From the NCBI GenBank assembly GCA_018898235.1, contig JAHIJU010000093.1, positions 1 to 12,199 on the forward strand: 12,199 bases of DNA, given 5' to 3'. The DNA is from Actinomycetota bacterium. GTDB lineage: Bacteria > Actinomycetota > Actinomycetes > Actinomycetales > Cellulomonadaceae. A program made the translations under genes and the position numbers. Positions 1-5,689 of this stretch are shown here, in pieces; the stretch's first letter is position 1; each line of letters starts with the position of its first letter. A model generated the notes under the pieces. The model was not told the origin of the DNA. It made no database searches and was given only the letters and a program-made list of their open reading frames with translations.

Positions 1-167
1 AGGGCGTACCCGTCGCAGGCGGCCACGGAGAACGGCGGCAGATCGGCGGGCGCCACGACGTCGGCGGCCAGCACGCAGCCGGCCGCATCGTGCAGCACCA
101 CGTCGAGCGGGGTGACCGGGCCGCAGGCCGCAAGCACGGCCGCCAGATGCTCCTGGACGGATCTCAT
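1..167 (-). CDS. moeA: Molybdopterin molybdotransferase MoeA, N-terminal part (runs off window)
   Basis: MoeA inserts molybdenum into adenylylated molybdopterin in the cytoplasm, the last common step of molybdenum cofactor synthesis. Only the first 55 codons are in the window; the rest lies to the left. Translation from the ATG at 165-167 begins MRSVQEHLAAVLAACGPV and contains LDVVLHDAAGCVLAADVVAP, then LPPFSVAACDGYAL. This matches the MoeA opening: an 'SVEEH' helix, a 'GxVLAEDV' strand, then the 'P.fd.SAMDGYA' motif, here SVAACDGYA at residues 46-54, with Cys where Met is usual. No Shine-Dalgarno lies upstream (GCCTCC precedes the ATG), so a leaderless message is likely. The gene is divergent from the folate cyclo-ligase. 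In mycobacteria galU sits between the two; it is absent from this gap. Confidence 0.88.
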   Translation of the reverse strand, partial: MRSVQEHLAAVLAACGPVTPLDVVLHDAAGCVLAADVVAPADLPPFSVAACDGYA

Positions 168-173
168 GGAGGC

Positions 174-221
174 ATTCTGCCGGTCCGTCAGGCGGTGCCC
201 GGCACCACGCGGGGTCAGACT
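174..221. promoter_or_regulatory. Divergent leaderless promoters for moeA (-) and the cyclo-ligase (+)
   Basis: The 61-bp gap between the two start codons holds two -10-like hexamers back to back. On the minus strand CAGAAT (179 down to 174) lies exactly 6 nt before the moeA ATG. On the plus strand CAGACT (216-221) lies 7 nt before the ATG at 229. In each case transcription would begin at or next to the start codon, giving leaderless mRNAs, and neither gene has a ribosome-binding site. No convincing -35 hexamer is visible for either. The placement is what I see; promoter function is inferred. Confidence 0.45.
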
Positions 222-228
222 GGACCCC

Positions 229-900
229 ATGCAGACCGAGGCCCAGCCCTATCCCCATGCCCAGCAGGGTGACGAGCCGGAGGACCTCAAGCAGCGCTTC
301 CGTTCCGCCATCCGTGCCGAGCGGGCCAAGCTCAGCCCGCGCCGCAGGTTGCTGGCCGGCGAGGGCATCTCACACGTCGTGCTGTCCATCCCGGCCGTGC
401 AGGGCGCACGCACCGTCGCGGCCTACGTCGCCCGCGCCGATGAGCCGCCGACCGGTCCCCTGATCGAGGCGTTGGCGCAGGCCGGGGTCCGGGTGCTGCT
501 GCCGGTGCTCGGCGAGGGCCTGAGCCGTTGCTGGGCGCCCTACACGGGGGCCGACGAGCTGGTCGTGCGTGCCCCCGGGCGTCCGCCGGAGCCGCCCGGT
601 CCCCCGCTCGCGGCCGACGCCGTGGCCGACGCGGACGTCGTCGTGGTCCCGGCGCTCGCCGTCGACACCTCCGGCGCCCGGATCGGACAGGGCGCCGGCT
701 GGTACGACCGGGTGCTCCCGCTCGTGGGCCCGGAGGCGATGACGGTCGCCGTCGTCTTCACCTCCGAGGTCTACGACGCGCTCACGCGCCCGCTGCCCTC
801 GGAGCCGCACGACCGGAGCGTCCGCGCCGTCGCGACGCCGCAGTACTGGCTGCCGCTGGGCGACCCGGCCGCGGGGAGCGGGCCGACGGCCATCCCCTGA
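229..900 (+). CDS. 5-formyltetrahydrofolate cyclo-ligase (methenyl-THF synthetase)
   Basis: The enzyme uses ATP to convert 5-formyl-THF to 5,10-methenyl-THF, returning the storage folate to one-carbon metabolism in the cytoplasm. The 223-residue product opens its domain with LKQRFRSAIRAERAKLSPRRR (about 20-40), the basic ATP/phosphate-binding start of the family. AAYVARADEPPTGPLIEAL and RVLLPVL follow. The hallmark loop is GQGAGWYDR at residues 153-161 (family GxGGGYYDR), and the end SEPHDRSVRAVATPQYW is typical. The frame stays open upstream to an ATG at 112, but homology starts near residue 20 of the version chosen here, and the longer form would overlap moeA. There is no Shine-Dalgarno; a leaderless start is likely. 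Length is slightly above the usual 190-200 because of a 19-residue unstructured head. Same family and neighbourhood as M. tuberculosis Rv0992c. Confidence 0.9.
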   Translation: MQTEAQPYPHAQQGDEPEDLKQRFRSAIRAERAKLSPRRRLLAGEGISHVVLSIPAVQGARTVAAYVARADEPPTGPLIEALAQAGVRVLLPVLGEGLSRCWAPYTGADELVVRAPGRPPEPPGPPLAADAVADADVVVVPALAVDTSGARIGQGAGWYDRVLPLVGPEAMTVAVVFTSEVYDALTRPLPSEPHDRSVRAVATPQYWLPLGDPAAGSGPTAIP

Positions 901-920
901 TGGGCCCGGCCGTCGGCCCG
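879..920. terminator. Bidirectional hairpin between convergent genes
   Basis: CGGGCCGACGGCC (879-891) and GGCCGTCGGCCCG (908-920) are perfect 13-bp inverted arms around a 16-nt loop. The left arm lies within the last codons of the cyclo-ligase gene, and the right arm ends two bases before the penicillin-acylase stop codon. The gap between the two stops is only 21 bp, so this hairpin probably serves both convergent transcripts. There is no T-tract on either side, which is common for terminators in high-GC actinobacteria. Confidence 0.6.
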
Positions 921-921
921 G

Positions 922-3480
922 TCAGGGAGTCAGTGTGAGCCGGTCGGCCGCATCTGCCTCGACGGCCGCGGCGGTGAACGGCCAGGGGTAGCTGAGTCCG
1001 GTCGACCAGGCGGTGAGCTGGTCGGCGTAGTGCGTGCTGCCCGGGTGGCCCGAGCTGCCGGTCAGGGTCACCCAGGTGGACGAGTCCAGGTCGGACAGGT
1101 CGACGACCATCCGCATGGACGGCGCGCTCACGACGTCGAACGAGCCCGAGCTCGCATCCCAGGCCGTCGCATCCACGACGGCCGACCCACCACCCACCGG
1201 TCGCGGGTCGGGGTTCATCAGGGACCGCACGAGCGCCGGCACGGCGTCACCACCGAGCACCGGATGCTCCGGCGCGATGGTGTGGACGGTGCCCCAGGCC
1301 CAGGTGCTCGGGTCCTTGCCCAGCCGCGCCGTGAGCTCGAGCCGCGCGCTGACCAGCGCGCGGGTGAGGATCTCGTCACGGCCCTCGACCACCCGCGGTG
1401 TGCTCGAGTCGTCCCACCAGGTCGAGCTCGGGTCGTCGACGACCTCACGCAGCAGCTCGACCGAGCGCGAGTCGCCGTCGAGGGCCGCCTCGGTCGGCAG
1501 GTTGTCGGAGAAGGTCTGGGCCAGCACGTCCTGCAGCACGGCCGCGAAGTAGACCGCCGCCGGCGAGTCGGCGTCCATCTGCCGGTCCCAGGTGCGCAGC
1601 AACGCCTGGCCGTCGGCGTCGAACCCGGTCCCGATGTCGAGGCCGATCAGCTGCGGGACGAGGACGTCCGCAGCGGCGCTGCGCGCATCGGTCGCGATGG
1701 TCTGCATGTCCGCGACGTCGACCTTGCCCGTGGCGAGCCGTGCGACCAGGAGGGCGCGGATGCGCTGGGCGCGGAAGCCGTAGTCCCAGTCGTTCGTCAG
1801 GAACGGTCCGGTCCCGGCCGGGGTCACGGCCTGGTTCGCCGCGACGATGTACCCCTGCGGCGGGTCGAGCGTGCGGGGGAGCCGATCGGGTTCGACGTAG
1901 CCCTGCCAGTCGTACGCCGAGTCCCAGCCCGGACGCGGCCACGACCCGTCCGACGGCAGCGACGAACCGACGACCCGGGCCCGCACCGGCACCAGTCCGG
2001 GTGCCTGGTAGCCGATGTGACCGTCCGTCGTGGCGAACAGGATGTTCTGGGCGGGGGCTGCGAACAGCGCCGCCGCGGCCTGCACATCGGCGGCGTCGCG
2101 CGCGGTGTCGAGCGCGAGCACCGCATCGGCCGAGCGGTTCGGCGTCAGCGCCGTCCAGGCGAGCGCGACCTGTGTCGCGACGCCGCCGGCCGGCACCCGT
2201 GCGACGGCGTCGAGGTTCAGCACGTCGGAGACGATCGGTCCGTGCCGGGTGGAGCGCACGGTGATCGTCACCGGGTCGCCACCCGCGACCTTGATGGTCT
2301 CGGTCCGGCTGGTGAGTGCCACGCGCGCGCCGTCGACGAGGGCCGCCCCACCCGTCACCTTCTCCAGGAAGAAGTCGGTGACGTCCGCACCCAGGTTGGT
2401 CAACGCCCAGGCCAGCTCACCGTTGTGGCCGATGATCACGCCGGGGAAACCGGCGAACGAGAACCCGGACACGTCGTACGGGCAGTCGGGGCCCAACGCG
2501 GCGCAGCGCAGACCCACCTGCATCCAGATGCCCGGCGCCGAGACCGACAGGTGGGGGTCGTTGGCCAGCAACGGCAGACCGCTCGTGGTGTAGGCACCGG
2601 AGACCACCCAGGAGTTCGACCCGATGCCCTGCCCCTCGCCGAGCAGGTGCGGGACGGCGTCGAGCGCGGCCTGGGCCGAGGTGAGCGCACCCTGCGCCGC
2701 CTCGGACGTCAGCCCGAGGTCGGCGCCCGAGGCCGACGGCGGCTCCTGCGAGCCCGTCGCACCCGCCAGGATCGGCGCGTTCAGGTCCTGCGGATAGGCG
2801 GGGAACAGCGCATCGACGCTCGCGACGTCGGCGAGGGTGCTGTACGCCCGGGCGCGGGTCAGCTCGTCGTCGTAGTTGGAGCGCAGGTCCCAGGCCATCG
2901 CCTTGAGCCAGGCGAGGGAGTCGACCGGGTCCCACCTCTCGGGTGCGGCGACATCCACCTTGAGGCCGAGGACGGTGTACTCGACCGCGATCCGGGCCGG
3001 GCTGCGGCCCTCCAGGTAGGCGTTGACGCCGTCGGCGTAGGCCTGCAGAGCGCCGCGGGTGGCCGGGGCCGCCAGCTCCCATTCCTGCTCGGCGACCCGG
3101 CGCCATCCCAGGGTGCGCACGACCTTGTCGGCAGCCAGCGCCTTCGCATCGGCGCCGACGAGCTCGGACAGCCGCCCGGCGGTCACGTGGCGCCGGTAGT
3201 CCATCTCGAAGAACCGGTCCTGTGCGGCGACGTACCCCTGGGCCATGAACAGGTCGTGCGCCGTGCCCGCGACCACGGTCGGCACACCGCGGGCATCCCG
3301 GGTCACCGCCACCTGCCCGTCGAGCCCCGCGACCCTCAGGTCGCCGTCGACCGTCGGCAGCGGCGCACGCACCACCCACCAGGCGGCACCGGCCAGGCCG
3401 ACGACCACGAGGACCAGCACGCAGGCGACGACGACGATCGTCCGACGCAGTGCCGTGCGTGCACCCTTGCCCTGAGTCAT
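922..3480 (-). CDS. Penicillin acylase family (S45) membrane-anchored Ntn hydrolase
   Basis: This 852-residue protein belongs to the penicillin/AHL/glutaryl-cephalosporin acylase family of amide hydrolases, which mature by self-cleavage. A signal-anchor helix spans about residues 14-37, so the catalytic part should lie outside the membrane. The alpha region has the family block DARGVPTVV ... QGYVAAQDRFFEMDYRR (about 62-97). Near residue 287 is GQGIGSNSW; cleavage before Ser288 would expose the N-terminal nucleophile, preceded by a linker at about 240-285 rich in Ala, Gly and Ser. Beta His23 falls in ANDPHL (His310), as in cephalosporin/AHL acylases rather than the Gln of penicillin G acylase. 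Asn549 in IVAANQAVTP matches the oxyanion Asn. The C-terminal GSSGHPGSTHYADQ block is also typical. Substrate cannot be told from sequence. The gene is opposite to both neighbours; its start is probably leaderless. Confidence 0.88.
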   Translation of the reverse strand: MTQGKGARTALRRTIVVVACVLVLVVVGLAGAAWWVVRAPLPTVDGDLRVAGLDGQVAVTRDARGVPTVVAGTAHDLFMAQGYVAAQDRFFEMDYRRHVTAGRLSELVGADAKALAADKVVRTLGWRRVAEQEWELAAPATRGALQAYADGVNAYLEGRSPARIAVEYTVLGLKVDVAAPERWDPVDSLAWLKAMAWDLRSNYDDELTRARAYSTLADVASVDALFPAYPQDLNAPILAGATGSQEPPSASGADLGLTSEAAQGALTSAQAALDAVPHLLGEGQGIGSNSWVVSGAYTTSGLPLLANDPHLSVSAPGIWMQVGLRCAALGPDCPYDVSGFSFAGFPGVIIGHNGELAWALTNLGADVTDFFLEKVTGGAALVDGARVALTSRTETIKVAGGDPVTITVRSTRHGPIVSDVLNLDAVARVPAGGVATQVALAWTALTPNRSADAVLALDTARDAADVQAAAALFAAPAQNILFATTDGHIGYQAPGLVPVRARVVGSSLPSDGSWPRPGWDSAYDWQGYVEPDRLPRTLDPPQGYIVAANQAVTPAGTGPFLTNDWDYGFRAQRIRALLVARLATGKVDVADMQTIATDARSAAADVLVPQLIGLDIGTGFDADGQALLRTWDRQMDADSPAAVYFAAVLQDVLAQTFSDNLPTEAALDGDSRSVELLREVVDDPSSTWWDDSSTPRVVEGRDEILTRALVSARLELTARLGKDPSTWAWGTVHTIAPEHPVLGGDAVPALVRSLMNPDPRPVGGGSAVVDATAWDASSGSFDVVSAPSMRMVVDLSDLDSSTWVTLTGSSGHPGSTHYADQLTAWSTGLSYPWPFTAAAVEADAADRLTLTP

Positions 3481-3486
3481 CGCCGC

Positions 3487-3492
3487 AGACTA
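3487..3492 (-). promoter_or_regulatory. -10 element for penicillin-acylase gene, probable leaderless start
   Basis: On the minus strand TAGTCT (3492 down to 3487) fits the actinobacterial -10 pattern TANNNT. It is followed by GCGGCG and then the ATG at 3480-3478, so the predicted first base is at or next to the start codon. No Shine-Dalgarno and no good -35 are visible. Confidence 0.5.
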
Positions 3493-3502
3493 GCCCGGGG
3501 CG

Positions 3503-3530
3503 GCGACACGGGTACGGTTGGGGGTATCGT
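3503..3530 (+). promoter_or_regulatory. Housekeeping-type promoter of the FmdB/Ruc-like gene
   Basis: GCGACA (3503-3508, four of six matches to TTGACA) and TATCGT (3525-3530, four of six matches to TATAAT) are separated by 16 bp. The predicted transcription start near 3537 falls inside the CIRCE element, which begins at the last base of the -10. This is the usual geometry for repression by HrcA. The leader before the GTG codon would be about 95 nt. Confidence 0.5.
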
Positions 3531-3556
3531 TAGCACTCGGAACCTACGAGTGCCAA
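3530..3556. promoter_or_regulatory. CIRCE operator (HrcA binding site)
   Basis: TTAGCACTC (3530-3538), a 9-bp spacer (3539-3547) and GAGTGCCAA (3548-3556) match the CIRCE consensus TTAGCACTC-N9-GAGTGCTAA at 17 of 18 arm positions with the exact spacer length. CIRCE is the operator of the heat-shock repressor HrcA, normally found at groESL, dnaK or hrcA genes. Here it overlaps the predicted start point of the gene for a small zinc-ribbon protein. As I recall, the M. tuberculosis homologue Rv0991c is also an HrcA target. Confidence 0.9.
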
Positions 3557-3568
3557 CTTACGAGTGCC
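3543..3568 (+). repeat. Direct repeat of the CIRCE right half-site
   Basis: CCTACGAGTGCC (3543-3554) is repeated with one mismatch as CTTACGAGTGCC (3557-3568), 14 bp downstream. The second copy provides an additional GAGTGCC half-site after the complete CIRCE. It could be an accessory HrcA contact or just a local duplication. Confidence 0.7.
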
Positions 3569-3618
3569 GGGCGGATGTCCTGCGGCTGTCGGCCGCACCC
3601 GCCCCTGCCCGGCGATTC

Positions 3619-3623
3619 AGGAG
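3619..3623 (+). promoter_or_regulatory. Ribosome-binding site fixing the GTG start of the FmdB/Ruc-like gene
   Basis: AGGAG lies 7 nt before the GTG at 3631 and sets that codon as the start, even though the same frame is open for several hundred codons upstream, antisense to the acylase gene. Confidence 0.75.
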
Positions 3624-3630
3624 CGTTCAC

Positions 3631-3969
3631 GTGCCGACCTACTCCTACCGCTGCACGGTCTGCGACCACGCCTTCGACGTGCACCAGTCGTTCACCGACG
3701 ATGCGCTGACCGTCTGCCCGAACTGCGAGGGACGCCTGCGCAAGGTGTTCTCGCCGGTCGGCGTCGTGTTCAAGGGCTCCGGCTTCTACCGGACCGACGC
3801 CAGGTCGAGCTCGCGCAGCGCGTCGATCCCGGCCGCCCCGGCATCGGGCGGGAGCTCCGACGGCTCGGGCAGCTCGACCCCGTCGACGTCCGCACCGGCC
3901 GCGACGTCGGCGAGCACGCCGTCGACCAGCACCACCGCGACGCCGGCCAAGGCGGCGGCCGCTTCCTGA
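3631..3969 (+). CDS. FmdB-family zinc-ribbon protein, Ruc/Rv0991c-like redox chaperone
   Basis: A 112-residue protein with a zinc ribbon at the N-terminus: Cys8-x2-Cys11 and Cys29-x2-Cys32 in MPTYSYRCTVC ... VCPNC, then the family block LRKVFSPVGVVFKGSGFYRTD (36-56). From about residue 58 it is a low-complexity Ser/Ala/Thr/Pro tail, certainly disordered. Size, four-cysteine ribbon and disordered tail match M. tuberculosis Rv0991c (about 110 residues), described as a redox-regulated chaperone that works with Hsp70 when oxidised, and that gene also lies beside a 5-formyl-THF cyclo-ligase. The CIRCE operator upstream supports a heat-shock role here. It is usually annotated only as FmdB, a name from a formamidase regulator that says little about function. 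The chaperone role is inferred from homology and context. Confidence 0.88.
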   Translation: MPTYSYRCTVCDHAFDVHQSFTDDALTVCPNCEGRLRKVFSPVGVVFKGSGFYRTDARSSSRSASIPAAPASGGSSDGSGSSTPSTSAPAATSASTPSTSTTATPAKAAAAS

Positions 3970-4002
3970 GACCCCTCGGGCGCCGACCGGCCCCGGGCGG
4001 AT

Positions 4003-4020
4003 CTCGCGGAGGATCGCGAG
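4003..4020. terminator. Small hairpin after the FmdB/Ruc-like gene
   Basis: CTCGCG (4003-4008) and CGCGAG (4015-4020) form a 6-bp stem with a 6-nt loop, 33 bp after the stop codon. It has no T-tract. It could weaken read-through into the next gene, but a short GC stem in such GC-rich DNA is weak evidence. Confidence 0.3.
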
Positions 4021-4085
4021 CCGTCCCCAGCCGCTCCGACATCGCAGACCCCCCGTCGCCCGCCCGGTCGAGGGCCGCGCCGACC

Positions 4086-4091
4086 TACGGT
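4086..4091 (+). promoter_or_regulatory. -10 element for the SAF-domain gene, probable leaderless start
   Basis: TACGGT fits TANNNT and ends 7 nt before the ATG at 4099, so transcription should start at or just before the first codon. No Shine-Dalgarno precedes this ATG, and no clear -35 is visible. Confidence 0.45.
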
Positions 4092-4098
4092 CCCGGAC

Positions 4099-4794
4099 AT
4101 GCCACGACGTCGGTCGCCCACCTCCGTGCCGCTGCACGGCGGCGGTCCCCCTGCGCTGCCACCGCTCCCCCGGCCGTGGCGGGTCCGCCTGAGGATCGCG
4201 CTGTGGCGTGGGCGGATACCCCTGGCCGCACTGCTGGCGGCGCTCGCCGCCGGATCCGCGCTGCAGGTGCTGCGCCCCGCGCCCGCCGGGACGGTCGCGA
4301 TCACGGTGACGGCACGCGAGATCGACGCCGGAGCGGCACTGGCCGCCGCGGACCTGCGGACCGTCGCCGTCCCGTCGGCCGCGGCACCCGCTGCCGCGCG
4401 CCGGGCTCCCGCCGAGCTGGTGGGCAGCACCGTCGCCCTCGCGCTGCCGGCCGGGACCCCCGTGGTGCCGGGCCTGCTCGCTGGCACGCTGCACGGCCCG
4501 GCCGGGACCGTCGTCGCGGTGGTGCGACTGGCCGATCCGGCGCTCGTCGCGCTGCTGTCCCCCGGCGACCGGCTCGACGTGCTGGGGACCGACGACCTCG
4601 GCGGCCCGGGCAGGGTGCTGGCCCGGCGCGCCCTGGTGCTGCCCCAGCAGACCGGGTCCGGGACGGGTGCGGGCGGCCTCGGATGCGCCGACCAGGTGAG
4701 CGCCACGGTGGTGCTGGCCGTCGACCCCGATGAGGTGTCCGCGCTGTCCGGGGCGGTCGGCTCCGGGAGTCTGACGGCGGTCGTCGTGCCATGA
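4099..4794 (+). CDS. SAF-domain membrane protein, CpaB/RcpC-like
   Basis: The 231-residue product has a basic, Pro-rich cytoplasmic head (1-39), one transmembrane helix (about 40-58) and a SAF domain (about 65-127). In that domain VAITVTAREIDAGAALAAADLRTVAVP matches the 'v.va.r.i..G..l...Dl' pattern, and ELVGSTVALALPAGTPVVPGLL completes it. A C-terminal RcpC-like part follows, with AVVRLADPALVALLSPGDRLDVLG and VSATVVLAVDPDEVSAL. CpaB and RcpC act in Flp/tad pilus assembly, and such proteins are often labelled FlgA-like in actinobacteria. No pilus or flagellar gene is in the window, so the role here is unknown. Two cysteines are visible at most. The start is likely leaderless; mscL begins 44 nt after the stop, suggesting cotranscription. 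Confidence 0.8.
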   Translation: MPRRRSPTSVPLHGGGPPALPPLPRPWRVRLRIALWRGRIPLAALLAALAAGSALQVLRPAPAGTVAITVTAREIDAGAALAAADLRTVAVPSAAAPAAARRAPAELVGSTVALALPAGTPVVPGLLAGTLHGPAGTVVAVVRLADPALVALLSPGDRLDVLGTDDLGGPGRVLARRALVLPQQTGSGTGAGGLGCADQVSATVVLAVDPDEVSALSGAVGSGSLTAVVVP

Positions 4795-4824
4795 TGCCGC
4801 CGGCCGCGACCCCGCGGCCGCCAC

Positions 4825-4832
4825 GGGAGGAG
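4825..4832 (+). promoter_or_regulatory. Ribosome-binding site fixing the mscL start
   Basis: GGGAGGAG, 6 nt before the ATG at 4839, is the strongest Shine-Dalgarno in the window. It selects this ATG over the in-frame ATGs at 4791 and 4794, which overlap the preceding stop codon. Confidence 0.85.
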
Positions 4833-4838
4833 ACACCC

Positions 4839-5270
4839 ATGTCCGAGACCTTCAACCGCGGCGCCGAGGCGGCCGGCGGCCTGCTCCAGGGCTTCAAGGA
4901 GTTCATCGCCAGGGGCAATGCGATCGACCTCGCCGTCGGCGTGATCATCGGGGCCGCGTTCTCCTCGATCGTCGCGGCCCTCAACGAGGGGCTGATCAGC
5001 CCGCTCATCGCAGCGGTCTTCGGTCAGCCGGACATCTCGCACGTGCTGGAGCGCACCATCAACGGGGCGCACTTCTCGATCGGCCTCGTCCTGCAGGCGG
5101 TCCTCAACTTCCTCATCACCGCGCTCGCGCTGTACTTCGCGATCGTGCTGCCGATCAACGCCATGCGGGCCCGTCGCGCGAAGGGTCTTGCCGCGGCGCC
5201 GAAGGCGCCCGCTGAGGACGTGCTGCTGCTCACCGAGATCCGCGACCTGCTGGCGCGCGACCAGCGGTAG
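4839..5270 (+). CDS. mscL: Large-conductance mechanosensitive channel MscL
   Basis: MscL is a homopentameric inner-membrane channel that opens under high membrane tension to release solutes during hypo-osmotic shock. The 143-residue protein has the amphipathic N-terminal helix (GFKEFIARGN, 18-27) and the pore-lining first helix starting DLAVGVIIGAAF (30-41), the most conserved stretch of the family. A periplasmic loop follows at about 57-83, then a second helix at about 86-110. The C-terminal cytoplasmic helix is DVLLLTEIRDLLARDQR. The N-terminus is about 14 residues longer than in E. coli MscL (MSETFNRGAEAAGG). A strong Shine-Dalgarno and the 44-nt spacing suggest that it is translated from a SAF-mscL transcript. 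mscL also lies near the Rv0991c homologue in mycobacteria. Confidence 0.95.
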   Translation: MSETFNRGAEAAGGLLQGFKEFIARGNAIDLAVGVIIGAAFSSIVAALNEGLISPLIAAVFGQPDISHVLERTINGAHFSIGLVLQAVLNFLITALALYFAIVLPINAMRARRAKGLAAAPKAPAEDVLLLTEIRDLLARDQR

Positions 5271-5295
5271 CCGCCCGCGGTGCGAGGATCGGGGG

Positions 5296-5586
5296 GTGAA
5301 CGAACCGGCCCGACCCGAGCGTCCCGGACGACCGCGGCGCGCCGTCCGGCCGTCCGGGACGGTCGGCCACGACGAGGGCGTGCTTCGCTCCGTGCACGCC
5401 GCCGCGGCCCCCGTGCCCCCGCCCCCCGTGGTCCCGGTGCGCGAGCCTCGGAGCCTGCCGGACGGACCTGGGGCCGACCCCGCACTGCCGGTGCGCAGCC
5501 TCGACGACGGCGACCTCGGCTGGGGCGGGAGTACGGACGACTCGAACGACGACCGCCTGCGACAGGACGTCCCGCCCCACTGGTGA
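5296..5586 (+). CDS. Small hypothetical protein with acidic 'DDSNDDRLRQDVPPHW' tail
   Basis: A 96-residue protein I cannot assign to a named family. The first half is basic and Arg/Pro-rich (PARPERPGRPRRAVRP) and the middle is Ala/Pro-rich with VPPPPVVPV. The last 30 residues are acidic and look conserved: LDDGDLGWGGSTDDSNDDRLRQDVPPHW. From memory, similar tails ending in 'RP.PPHW' occur in small actinobacterial proteins next to housekeeping genes. It has no helix for the membrane and no cysteine. The GTG start follows GAGG (5284-5287) by 8 nt; GAGGAT could equally be a poor -10 for a leaderless start. It begins 25 nt after mscL in the same direction, so it may belong to that unit. The stretch before it in the same frame overlaps mscL and is not used. 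Confidence 0.6.
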   Translation: MNEPARPERPGRPRRAVRPSGTVGHDEGVLRSVHAAAAPVPPPPVVPVREPRSLPDGPGADPALPVRSLDDGDLGWGGSTDDSNDDRLRQDVPPHW

Positions 5587-5595
5587 GGCGACGCC

Positions 5596-5668
5596 GGTCG
5601 ACCAGTGCCGCCGGCCGCTCGCCGACCCCGGTCGACCAGTGCCGCCGGCCGCTCGCCGACCCCGGTCG
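5596..5668. repeat. 34-bp tandem direct repeat (2.1 copies) between convergent genes
   Basis: Two identical 34-bp units occupy 5596-5629 and 5630-5663, and a third copy starts with GGTCG (5664-5668). Each unit begins GGTCGACCAG and ends GCTCGCCGACCCC, so its ends (GGTCG and CGACC) can pair. It lies between the stop of the 96-residue gene and the stop of the large minus-strand gene and covers most of that 103-bp gap. It may help terminate both transcripts, or be a minisatellite of variable copy number. No T-tract is present. Confidence 0.85.
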
Positions 5669-5689
5669 GTCCGGGTCGTCCGGCCGCAC

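Noticed and set aside
1030..3600. Very long open frame on the plus strand across 1030-3600, leading into the FmdB-like gene
   Set aside because: It is antisense to the penicillin-acylase gene, Arg/Gly/Val/His-rich with no recognisable domain, and is open only because stop codons are rare in GC-rich DNA. The FmdB-like gene has its own Shine-Dalgarno and GTG.
5320..5361. 11-bp inverted repeat CGTCCCGGACG / CGTCCGGGACG
   Set aside because: It lies inside the Arg/Pro-rich start of the 96-residue gene, where such arms arise easily from CGN and CCN codons. No regulatory meaning can be supported.
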